Below, in pieces: positions 36,350 to 47,816 of a stretch of DNA of 64,000 bases. Numbering within the stretch: position 1 is the first letter of the stretch; each line of letters opens with the position of its first letter. The position numbers and the translations under genes are program-made. This DNA is from Trileptium ribeirensis (Eukaryota > Nematoda > Enoplea > Enoplida > Thoracostomopsidae). The notes beneath the pieces are model-generated. The model made no database searches, was not told the DNA's origin, and saw nothing but the letters and a program-made list of their open reading frames with translations. Location of the stretch: the NCBI GenBank assembly GCA_030248225.1, contig JASANE010012553.1:42112-106111 (forward strand). Direction: 5' to 3'.

Positions 36350-36965
36350 CCTAGCTAGCCATCCGGAAGCGTGAATCTTAAAATAAGGAATTATTAGTGT
36401 AAATCTAAGACCCTAGGATAAGGTATATACTTAAATAAACGTACGGTTCTAGCCGTCCGGAAGGCTTCGTACAAACCTCACAAGAGGAACTAATACTTAA
36501 CCTAACTTCGAGCAGCAAAAAGCTATCTAGAATAATAGTGCGCTCAAATCTGAGTACGTATGAGAGACTATATCAAAAACGAGGCTCGCTGAACTAAAAT
36601 TGAAACGGAACGGACCGAAGTACAGACAAAAACATAGCGGTGATTTTCTGGAACGAGTGTCTAAAAATATTCACAATTCACGAAGCATAGGTGGCTTAGT
36701 CAGTTGTGCATACGTTAGCATAAGTTAGGCCGGCATACAATCTGTTACTAAAGTATTATATTAGTTTCGAATAAAAGTTCTAACTTTGGCTGTCTTGACT
36801 TTATACTGGAACATTATTTCGAGCTAATCGAAGTAGTCACGCCGCAACGCCACACGGAATAAAGTACCCAGAGCTAGGATAACGCGCGCCAAGCAAAAAC
36901 ATTCAATTATTCCCAGCGGCATACTACTGGCCACGCGTACGAACCTTCACATCTTCAGTGACGAA
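36350..36965 (-). repeat. Unidentified large repeat family, copy 2 (inverted)
   Basis: The reverse complement carries ATTCGTCACTGAAGATGTGA, CGTGGCCAGTAGTATGCC and GCGCGC, then CCTCTTGTGAGGTTTGTACG and CCTAGGGTCTTAGATTTACA. This is the order of copies 1 and 3 but on the opposite strand. Confidence 0.6.
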
Positions 36966-37559
36966 TCCATTCCCATTTTTTAATCTGACAGCCGCCATAA
37001 TAAAAGTATAATCCACCCCTACCCCCTTGAGAATATAAAAATATAACAATGAATGCAATTTTTTGCACGATACGTTGAAGCCAGAAACGTAACTAGAAAT
37101 ACAAAAAAATCATAAATCTAACGCTTCCCGACACTTAAAAAGCAATTCGACAATACTCTAATAATGAAGATATCATTCCGCCCCAATTAACGTGGCCCGG
37201 TATGTAAATGCGCTAGCTAGGTGATCTTTCCAGCTAAAGCGACTAAGCATAAGCAATAATCACCATTATAATATATAAACATATATTGCGGCGCAAAACA
37301 ACTGATCTCTGACTATCAAACGTAAGACTGAACTAAAACTAAAATCAAAACTTAAACGTAAGTCAGCTAAGCTTAAGAACGAGTTAAGATTATGCAAATT
37401 AGATTGAGCTGAAGATAAGATTTTAAAAAATAAATTTTGTAAGAAACTGATACTTAGGATAAACTTTTTAGGGACCGTTAAGTAGGTAAAACTGTGAAAA
37501 CCATAATTTTAAAGTTGTAGACCACACCTTGCCTATGGGACTCCCAACACCATGTTATA

Positions 37560-38240
37560 TTGTCTGGTGTTGACGGGAGTAGGGGTGGTATAGGATTTTT
37601 CCGTATGGCGTTTATCGGTATTAAGAAGGGGGCGGGATTCGTCAACGAAAGACTGTGTGGTTCGAGGTGTGGCTAGTAGAATGCCGGGTGGGAGGTTTGA
37701 AGGGGCGCACGTCCTTCTTTGCGTGATCAGTATTTTATGCCCTATCTTTGGTAGCAATAAATGTTTATTATAACAATATCGGTAGCACGTAGCAATATAT
37801 GTTTATTATAACAATGTCGGTAAAATGTTAAGGCACCACGCTGAACAATTGATGCCCGTAAGCTTGATTGTAACGCTACTGACCGTGCACTGAGGCGTAT
37901 AGGCTTCTCGTACAATATTCCCTCCGGTGCACTAAGGCCTCTTATCCTTCGTATAATACTCTTGCCCGTGCAATTAAAGCCTGGCCATATTGCTACGCGA
38001 CACTATTTCGTAGGGCACCGGTTGTTCACAAAGGGTTTTAGATATTGTCACTACTCGACCACTTTCGTTTTTAGCGCACTTGTTCCTAGCTCTATTAGCT
38101 TTACGGTTAAGTTATCAGCTAATTCTAATAATCCTCTTGTGAGGTTTGTACCACCACTCCCGATTAGCGACCGACGCACGTATATATAATTACCTGAACT
38201 TAGGTCCTTAGAATTACGCTTAATACGTGCTAGTATTGGA
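37560..38240 (+). repeat. Unidentified large repeat family, copy 3
   Basis: Carries GGATTCGTCAACGAAAGACT, GGTGTGGCTAGTAGAATGCC, CTTCTTTGCGTGATCAGTAT, CCTCTTGTGAGGTTTGTACC, CGACCGACGCACGT and CTGAACTTAGGTCCTTAGA. It includes a short tandem duplication (37751-37829) of GTAGCAAT...ATGTTTATTATAACAAT that contains AATAAA. A polyadenylation-like signal in a non-coding repeat would fit an LTR, but no paired LTR structure was established. Confidence 0.6.
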
Positions 38241-39149
38241 CCACTAATTAAGAGTCCTCCCCAACCAAACACAACGAAAAACTAAAGAAAAATATATTAA
38301 ATAAAAATTACCTAAAATTTTACCTATTTAACATTTATAACTCCCTCCTAGCTTACAAGATACCCGACAATTACAGAACAATTAGTTAAAAATTACGCGC
38401 TTTAGAAACCTGAACTAGCCAAGTACTTATATCACAAAATACATTACATGACTGTCTTAAGCTTTCTCGCCAGAATTAATCTGCATTTCGTGATTCTACG
38501 CACTCGGATGGGCCGAAAATAATGGTCAAAAATTATTCATGATCCTTCAATTCTGTTATTTCGGTGCCCTAAGGCAGATCTCATTCACGAGTCATCGCCG
38601 TCGCAAAAACTATATCATTCAGCTTATCTCACAATGCCCTTAACTTTATAAATCTCAGCAAAGTTTGGTTCTCAACAGTGTGGTTGAAGTGGTGGTTGGC
38701 TACGAAGTAGGATCACGTTCTCTGTCGTTTGGTTCAGGCATTGAATATGATTATTGACGAATTCACAATATTATGAATCTATTTGCAATAAATTCGCTTT
38801 GAACTGTGTAATGAAGAACATTTAAAGCCATCGATAGTGGCTTAATATATTAGACCCCGATGGTACTCGCGAAAATAACTTGTCCACGGTCAAAAAGGCG
38901 TGAGTAGCATTAAACCCTGACTGTAGTTTCTTAACCGCAATGTGTTCAACGTGTTTTATTAGAGACATTATAACTAAGATTATAATTTTGCGTTAACAAT
39001 GACATTTGCGGGCTACTATACAACGATTCTTTTGCTGTTCAGCTAGTACCACTGAGAGTTAACGCTGTCGAACTGGCGTTGGTTTATGAAGATTTGACTC
39101 AGAGCGTAAGACCTGTCTGTGAAAACCGAATTGAGCCTAGCGTAGCCAT
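38241..39149. other. No feature seen
   Basis: Ordinary mixed-composition DNA. I found no ORF, repeat or structure that I could support. Confidence 0.5.
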
Positions 39150-39350
39150 AAAAGCTTGGGCCAAAGTCAAGCTGAGAGGCGTGACGTCATAGGCTGGTAT
39201 GTCGTTCTACATATACTAAGCCTAAGCCTAAGCCTTAGCCTAAGCTTCGACCTTTATATGGCCCCTAGATTATAACTGAGCCTAAGTCGGGGGGCTCCCG
39301 CCCCCCGAACCCCCCGCACTAAGCTGTTCCTTTCTCAACGATATAACGTT
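39150..39350 (+). repeat. Dispersed repeat with GCCTAAG motif, copy 2
   Basis: GGGCCAAAGTCAAGCTGAG, TATGTCGTTCTACATATAC, then four to five GCCTAA units (one reading GCCTTA), GCCTAAGTCGGGGGGCTCCC and GCACTAAGCTGTTC. It aligns with 14490-14700. The short GCCTAA run is the complement of TTAGGC. Confidence 0.75.
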
Positions 39351-39863
39351 ACGCCCCTCAGCTTGACTTGGGCCAAAGCTTGGGTAGTCTGCGAACAGCT
39401 CGTTTCTAAAACTGCAAACATTCAAAACTCTTATCGTTAAACACCGTTAGAAGTATAAACCCGAGCCTGTTTACATCGATATCGTGAGCCACAGCGCGGA
39501 AAAACCTGAGCCAGAACTGAAATTCTAACGCTTTCTCACTCCTACTATCTAGTTAGCGACTATGGCTAACATTTTAAAAATTTCTCGAGTCAAGTCCGAA
39601 TATCGGATTATGAAAAAGCCCTCCGTAAGGCATAGTTTTTTCGTCTCCGGACCTCGCAACGACTAATGAATATATATTCGCAAAGTATTTTCGACCCTTC
39701 CCGTCATCAACATATGCCAGTCGGGCAACTGCAATCATAGCTTTCAGAATCACGAAACTCGTAATATCTACTTTCGAACCGGACGCGACTGAGTAATTCC
39801 GAAAATGCCTGTAAAGTTCCCCGTCACTAGTATTCCATACTATATACCATTTGATGTAATGTG

Positions 39864-42832
39864 TCTTTCACACCACACAGAAGTGCGCGCACGAACTGCA
39901 CACCGTATACACGTCGAGCAAAAATAAAGACAACTTCTTTCCATTGCACGCAAAATAAAAACAACGGCTTTCCATTGCACGCAAAATAATGACATTAGCT
40001 TTCCACTGCCCGCAAAATCCTAATAACGCGTTTCTATTACTCTATTACCACATGCCGTGTGACATATAGCTGACTACTACAATGCGGCCAGAGCGATGGT
40101 AGCTTTTATATTTATAGCTTGCATGCAATGGTTGATACTATATCTAAAATAACGTGCAATCGTATCAACCATATCTGCATCTTTGTGCAATTAATTACCA
40201 ATGGTAGTGTGAATATTTGGCCCTCTCCAGTTTGATCTTAGTGTCCTCCTACATTATACTGCTATCGCCAATATTATATGGTGGAATACACAGTTAAAAC
40301 ACCTATTTATATGGTAATGTTTAAAATTATTCTTTAAATGTAATCGGGCAGTGCGTTAACCAGTTGAATATGAGTAAAACGTCGTTGACAATTTTAGTAA
40401 GAAATTACGATAATAAATATCTATTTTGCCTTTGTATGGCACGGTTTTTACAATACTGAGCATAAGGTAACGTTTGTGAAAGGATTTGTCCATTATTTTA
40501 TTGGTGTACCTCTGCATTTCCACAAGAAAAAACTCTACAAACGCGGAAAGCCACGCCTATAACTGACCGCGACGTGCGAATACGTTTAATTTTTTATTGC
40601 ATACGATTATGAGCATTTATTTATAAGCACGTTTATATCTTACGTAAGTATGCATCTAACAACACGTCACTGTGTATACACGGACATAGAGTACCCACAA
40701 AAAATTACCTTTGATCATTCTCTAAATTTCTAAGATTGATTAAATGTTGCTTGAATATTTATTAGAAATAATTGGCGCGTTTATTGAAATTTGCACAAGA
40801 GTAGCTCGAAGTTTATCTCAAACGAATGAAATTGCTTTGAATTGCTAAATTTATCATTTCGCTATCACTGCAATTTCGTAGTTATAGCCGTTAATAATAT
40901 AGTTTCTTATGCAGATCCAATATCAACAATATTTGTATTGGTACGGCAAGACGTTAATTTACTGTTTATACAGCTGCTATAAAATTTGTAGTTCCTATCT
41001 GTAATGCACAACACTGCTCACTCTATCGTCCACAAATTCGCAGCACTCGATGAATGTTTAAATTGTAACAGTAAAATTAAAATTTTAGAACTACACTTTA
41101 GAATGCAATATGTCATGCTTAAAATTTGTGCTATCCCGAAGACAGGAAATGTTTGCGGTGCGCATCGTTGGTAACAAATACGGAATTTTTACAAAAATGT
41201 TCACCAAAACCAAGCTGAACATGAAATTATTTACTATATGTATCTCATATTTTGTACTTTAATTTAATGTGGTATTGCACACGTAACATATGTAATATTG
41301 CCGCGCTAAATAAACTTGTAAATTACGTGCAATCGCATATATAGAAAAAATCATGTTTGGGTCAACATACATTATCCCAATAAATATTGATCGACACAAA
41401 ATTTATAATCGACACACGATGTTTCGCAAAGGACTGTGATACTGGGCATTTCAGTCAGTCAATAATATATCCACCTTTAGTTCTATTTGAATGAATGTAA
41501 TTCCTAGGTATATTCTCCTTTTACAACAAAGTTTCCAAACTTTAATAATGCTATTCATTTTATTTCACCAATAATTATATACTTATTAATATGTTTTATT
41601 TTCCATTATATGTAGTATCAGCAACACGATTGCAAATTAGTTTATACATATTAATCAATTACTTATCAATTCGGAAATTACGGGACATTACAGTAATATT
41701 TAATTCGGTATTTTGCATCCGTGGTCTAGATGTCTGAATGCAATCCGCAGCATATATAGGTAATCATGTGTACTTCGGCGAACAAGACCTATCGTTACCA
41801 AGATACGAAATCGAGATACGATGTTCGCAGGCAGTCACGACTAAATCCTCGTTCGTACTTCAGTAACTACCAAGGACAGGTCCAGGGAAATCCTTGTGTC
41901 GGATCCCCCACCGGAACATGCGTAGGTGTCCAAGGTCAGCTGGTTGAGTGGGCTAGGTGGTCTCAACGGGGAATAGGCCAGTGAAGTAACCAAAAATCTA
42001 TCACCTAAAGGGGGTAGATAGTTTGTGGGAGGAACGTAAGTGAAGGGTGGATAAATTTTCAGGAACATATAATTTTTTTCGAACGTTTGCCAATGTTGTT
42101 TACAATATTTTCATTGCTCTTTGCTAATGTGGTATTTCATTCATTGTTCTTGAAATTTTCCCGTGGAGAGATTTGCCTTGCGGGATGCGTCCAGCAGTCC
42201 GAAGATCTCCTACAGAAGATCTCCACCCAATGGAGTAACGTCATGCCAATATTAGCGATGCTAACTCTATCTTTGCCGAGTATTGTGTAAACTCGGCGGT
42301 CGAGTTAGATTTTGAATACCTGACCGAAATTTATAAAATTTTATAAAGTTGACATTGCTCGAAAACTCTTAAATAAAACCAAGGTGTATATTAAACTGGA
42401 GGGGACACCAATATGAAACTGGAGGGGGGCACCAATATCATACTGGAGGGGGCACCAATAATAATCTGGAGAGGGTACAGTATCAAACTGGAGGGGGCCA
42501 CCAATATCTCACTGCACATGTATATATTCTCACTACAATTGCACAGAGATGCAGATATGGTTGATGCGATAGCACGTTGTTGTAGATATGGTATCAAGCA
42601 TTGCACGCAAGCTATGAATATAGAAGATACCATTGCTCTAGCCGCATAGTAATAGTCAGCAATATTTTACTCGTCATGCGGTAATAGAAGCGCGTTATTG
42701 GCATTTTACGGGCAATGGAAAGCCGTTGTCTTCATTTTGCGTGCAATGAAAAGAAGTTGTCTTTATTTTGCGTGAAATCGTTGCGCGACGTGTATACGGT
42801 GTGCAGTTCGTGCACGCACTTCTGTGTGAAAG
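39864..42832. mobile_element. 3-kb foldback element with ~300-bp inverted arms
   Basis: The left arm 39864-40192 and right arm 42537-42832 are reverse complements at high identity. From outside in they share CTTTCACAC, AGAAGTGCG(C/T)GCACGAACTGC, CACCGTATACACGTCG, up to three TTCCA(T/C)TGC(A/C)CGCAAAAT subrepeats, GCGGCCAGAGCGATGG and ATATGGTTGAT. The ~2.3-kb interior is AT-rich and has no recognised transposase. It includes a five-copy ACTGGAGGGGGCACCAATAT array. Subterminal short tandem repeats in long arms are typical of foldback elements. Target duplications were not resolved. Confidence 0.85.
42393..42515 (+). repeat. Short tandem repeat, ACTGGAGGGGGCACCAATAT
   Basis: Five imperfect copies with a unit of about 23-27 bp lie just inside the right arm of the foldback element. 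The G-run in each copy (GAGGGGGG in one) makes the plus strand locally G-rich. Confidence 0.85.
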
Positions 42833-42840
42833 ATGCATAA

Positions 42841-45800
42841 TGACTTGTTGCAGCAGTGAAAATGTTTGCGGCTGTGTCTATATATAGTTTACTCCATTCT
42901 GTGCTCTGAAATTGTTAAATAACTGAATTTTATTATTACAATCACATTATCTCAATTTGCTACAAGTGAACTTTCCAACGTTGCTTCTCAAAAATGAACA
43001 AGTTTGTTTAAACATTTTGTATGGAGGCCATCACGTTTTGCAATATGAATAATTGATAGAAACTAAATTTTAAACGCATAATCCGAATTTCAAGCTTGTG
43101 TATCACCACACATAAGTTTCCCTGTCATCAAGATTCTGATGTTGAATCAAAAAGATTTTGTGAAATCAATTGCTTAAATTTTCAGGAGATTTCGGTATTT
43201 CCGGTTTTATAGATTTCAACCTTTCGGTTTTCTCGATATTGATTTCAGTAAAACCATAATTCTGCAGGGCGGATATTAAACATTTTGGACATAAACTAAA
43301 ACATTATAATATACATGAATGCGTAGTGTAAAGAAACCTTAAATGTAACATTATAGCATAAAAGATTAAAACATTTTACTGACTCATATAATTGTTCAAA
43401 ATATCTCTATAATTTTTCCCAGTGTAGTCTGAACCTGTAGTCATATCTAGAGCCACGGCTTCTCAAATATAGCAAAAGCCAGACTATTGGTGGTTCGTCG
43501 ATTGCTTGGGATAAGCTGTTTGCTCAGAAAATGTTTTGCACAAAATGGTAATATTCTAATTTATTATAAACCAATAAGCTGTGGCAAATTAATGCACAAT
43601 TAAACTAAAAATAACACCGCCAACCATCGTAATTAGTATTTTCGCATAACAAATTTTTATAGAACACTTTGTGGTCATTTGAAATCGGGCGTAAAACTGT
43701 TCGCGAACACGTGCTCTGCAATCCAAATGAAGCCATTTAGTGTTCGTTAAACTTGGGTAAAATTACTGAAAATTTTGAGAACTAAAATTTGTCGAATTTC
43801 AATTAAGCGGGTTTCATTCGCGAACATCGAGCTCTTAACTTTAGGATACATTTACTTGTGACGTCACTAATTATAATTATTATTAAGCGAATGCACCTCT
43901 AACTATAAGAAACAAAATTAACCTTATAAAATATTTCTAACGTTGCGTTCGTAATGTGACGCGCTATGACGATCCTTGCCTGATCTAATGGTTTTTGTTA
44001 ATTCTACGCATCTCAGTGCCAATGCCTTGCTTTCCTGTTTGTCTACGGTGAGAAAAAATACATTGGGAAAATGCCTGAGAAAATTTTATATTTTTGCGTC
44101 ATCTATGACGCGTAACTGTTTGTTTACTATATAAGCAGTTTGTTGTGTGTATATTATGTGTTTAAGCGGCAAATGAAAGTCGGATATACATGTAACATAT
44201 CCACATTATATAATTTTAATGTTTAATTTATGAGGTTCCTATGTGTGTAATTTACTTTGTGTGTAATATGTATTTCGTGCATGAAAATTATGTGTAATGA
44301 GTTGTAATTAATTTTTATACATGATTCGGTGTATTGTACCGTATGTGTTTTGTGCATGAAAACGTTAAAATTTATTATGAAATTACAAAGTTTTCAGCAT
44401 AGTAAAATAAAATTTGCAAGACCTGGAGAAATCGTGTTAAACTGGGCAGGGGAATGGCTTGGACATAGGCGAATTTTGACGCCAAATGCCATGAGACACG
44501 CTGTAGATTATCCATATCAAATTAGGCCACAATTGGCACACCCGTTAGGAGTTATGGACTTCATCCCCTCGGTAATTTCTGGCTTTAATAATTTTATTAA
44601 TTGTTGGACTTAGATTAAGAGAGTTTAAATTAATATAAAATTTTAAACTTTGTGTGCCAAGGCTATAGTTTAGGTACCTATCGGATTTGAGTGTAAGCCC
44701 TGGGTGTCTTAACTATTACACTACATTAGCAGAAATGTAAGTGTATTTCTGCTGGATTTTCACGAAATATGTTGTTATTTAGGGATTCTCAGAATTTCAT
44801 AAAAAAAGTGTCCTTTAAAGTAAAATTTTTGTTAAAGTTAGAGAGCAAATGCTTAAATTCCATGAATTGATTGAGCTTAACTATGTAACGCTCTACTGCA
44901 GAGGAATTCCTATGGTTTGGGTTCAGATCTAAATTTATTTAAGTCGGTGCATGCTGAGATTAAGTTTAGTTTTGCAATCGATGATGAAAAAAGTTGACGC
45001 AACCGCTGAAACATTTACAATCGGTGTGGTTGTAATTGCTGTATATAACGTAAGTATTTGTTTGTATAACTTGTTTTATGATAATATTCTGCGGTGTAAT
45101 AAATGTTGGGTGAACCTATGTCTACATACAAACAGATATAAGAGGCGATTCCACCGCCACAGAATGTTCGATGTAATCGAGCTTCCAAAAAGACATTTAC
45201 TCACACACTATCAACCAAGCACGTAAGTTGTAATTCGATTTTATTCAACTGTGCAGTCTCTAAGCTCTGAAAACTCTAACTTTAGCTAGGACTCACGCGA
45301 GCTACCGTAAAAATGGTCAAATACTATATAATTGTACGTTATTACCGCTTTTACTCAAAAGCCACATTAATCTATATAATATAATATATCCAATATACAT
45401 GGACTCGAGCTTTATAATTCATAGACCTCGTTTGAAAATCTCTGTTAACTTTCAAAATCAATGTTTTGTTGGACTCTATACGTCGTTTAACAAGCATTGC
45501 ATCAGGTAATATATATCTACTCTGATATGTTATGGATATATTTTCGACAAAAGTATCAAAGCACTGGTCAACGATATATTTATGGAATAGTCTAGTCAAA
45601 AACGGCATTCGAGTTAGATATAGCAGCTCACTGTAAAATGGTGATTGCAAAATATTTATGTGGTTATTTAAGTTTGTGATAGCTCTCAGGCATATGCGTT
45701 GCTCAGTTGCGCATGTTCAAATTCATAAAATGCGCGCTCACTCATTCAAGTTTTTGCTAATAAATTTGATAAAATTTTGATCAAAATATAACGGTGATTT

Positions 45801-46690
45801 GTAATGCAAAAATAAAGCTGATTGAATTGCTTCGAAAGCTGGTCGGAAAACTTGATTTTGAAATTTTTCAGGTATAACATTTTCGTCGATAACTGGCTAA
45901 CATAATATATTTGAAAATTTTTAACAGTGTTCAATCGTTCTGATCATACAAAAAGCAGAAAGATGCGTTCAGATATTGAGTAAAAAGCTTGAACGTATGA
46001 ACAGTCTGCTATTTATGGTTTTTAAGTTGAATTTCGCACTGTTTTGATAGGACTGCAAACACCGTGGCAGTATGTGCTAGAAAAGTCGATGTAATTTTAC
46101 CGACTGCTATACGATTTACAGTATGTAAGAGTAAACTCTCGATTATGCTAATTTATTTCATTTATAACTGCTACGTTACGCTTCTTGGTGAATAGAGTTG
46201 CGAAAAAGTGTTAAACAACTCACTTCTTTGCGATTTAAATTAAAGCACTTTGTATTTCGGAACATTCAACAAAACATCTAAGTTTTTGACAATCAAATAG
46301 ATGTGGCCTGCGAACAGTAACAGCTAACACAAAGGACCGATTTATGAGATTGTTAGGTGAAATTTGTTCGCGAAGGGGGAGATCCAATTTCAAATTCGAT
46401 ATGCGTGAGGAAACAGTAGCCTGAAAACTAGAAATCACCAAAATTTTTTTCCAAACACAGCCCACAATTTTGGGCGTTTAGTATTATTTTGTCAATTTTC
46501 TATTAGCGAGCAACGGAAGGAAATAATATATTTTTTCCGTAACAAGGGTGTTGGATTCAGTATCTTTTACGTATTTACAAAATAGTGTTATTAATAGAGT
46601 CACATTCAGTTTACACGCGCTTTATATTTTGAAAATATATGTACAGAGATCATCTGCAGCTAAAGTTTTGGTAAAATTTAATGCCTTTTA
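42841..46690. other. No supported gene; a few short ORFs
   Basis: AT-rich DNA. The most protein-like frame is 44329-44613 on the plus strand (94 codons, with RPGEIVLNWAGEWLGHRRIL), which matches nothing I recognise and has no clear splice or start context. Frames at 44951-45226 (+) and 45372-45650 (-) are similarly unassigned. Confidence 0.4.
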
Positions 46691-46709
46691 GTAGCTTAGC
46701 TTGATATAT

Positions 46710-46900
46710 CAGAGAAGAACCGGAACCAGAACCAGGTGGAACAATTCAATAATTAATAAAATAAATAAGAGAAATGATAATTGCACTGTGGTTTTGAAAC
46801 TTGTTGAAAATGATAATCACATTGCTTTTAATTTACCACCATAACACTATTGCCTTTCTGGAAGTTAAATGATACTGAGGAAACTTAAAAGTTGGACAAG
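46710..46900 (+). repeat. Diverged fragment of the CAGGG-end element
   Basis: AGAACCGGAACCAGAACCAGG and then TATTGCCTTTCTGGAAGTTA echo the arm at 22439-22690 (GGAACCGGAACCAGCAACC; TATTGCCTTTCTCAAAATTT). It is old and partial. Confidence 0.5.
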
Positions 46901-46930
46901 CTTGCAGCACTATAAAACAAACCGTATTTT

Positions 46931-47812
46931 AGCAGATTTATAACATGTAACATTCAAATGAAGTCACAAACATTACAAAATTTGAAAAATTAATTTATAG
47001 CAAAAGATGGCCGTACCATATTCAGGCCCGTCGGCCCAAGGAGATGTCCCACATAAGAGAGGGCTCAGCAAATTTGTAGATTTCGATCATTGTAGTCAGC
47101 GTACTAAAACATATATATGCACCATACTTGATTGATGCCTAGCACGCAATACATAACGCAATGATCGAAGACAGACTATATTCTTGAAATCGTGTTCAGC
47201 GACATTGAACAAATTCAAAACCACTGGAAAGGGCATGAACTATTCGTGGTGGTGATTGTAACTAATCAAATCGTCGTATTCAACATGCGGAAAAATATAA
47301 TATACACCATGCTTTATGGGCTTCACGCACACATAATCTGACAAATGAAGACACACTACAATTTTGGAAATGAAGTTCGTCGACCGTAAAACCCTTGAAA
47401 TCCTTTCAAATAGTATAATATGATCCAGTCGGATAACACAAAAGTATATAGCAGATTTATAACGTGTAACACTCGCTTGAATTCATAAACACATTAACAA
47501 AATCCTACAAAAGAGATAGTTCAGCAAAGTTGTAGATTTCGATGATTGTAGTCAGCGTACTGAAACATATATATGGATCATTCTCGATGCCTAGCACGGA
47601 ATACATAACCCAATAACTGAAAACAAACTATATTGTGGAAGTTGTGTTCAGCGACCCTAAACCCATTGAAAACTACTGAAAACAGGCATTAACTATTCGT
47701 TGTGATTGTAGATAGTCGAATCGTCATACGTGCCGAAAAATATAATGTACACCATGCTTGATGGCCTGCACGGAAAACATAATCTAACAATTGAAGACAT
47801 ACTACAATCCTG
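46931..47812 (+). repeat. Tandem duplication, 520-bp unit with internal half-units
   Basis: AGCAGATTTATAACATGTAAC at 46931 recurs as AGCAGATTTATAACGTGTAAC at 47451. Following blocks (GTAGATTTCGATSATTGTAG, TCAGCGTACT, GATGCCTAGCACG, GTTCAGCGAC, CACCATGCTT) repeat in order. Inside each unit the second half resembles the first, suggesting an older ~250-bp duplication. It runs straight into the 32-bp array. Confidence 0.8.
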
Positions 47813-47816
47813 AAAC

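Noticed and set aside
44329..44613. 94-codon plus ORF with protein-like composition
   Set aside because: No recognised family, alternate or absent start context, no supporting neighbour; kept only as a remark.
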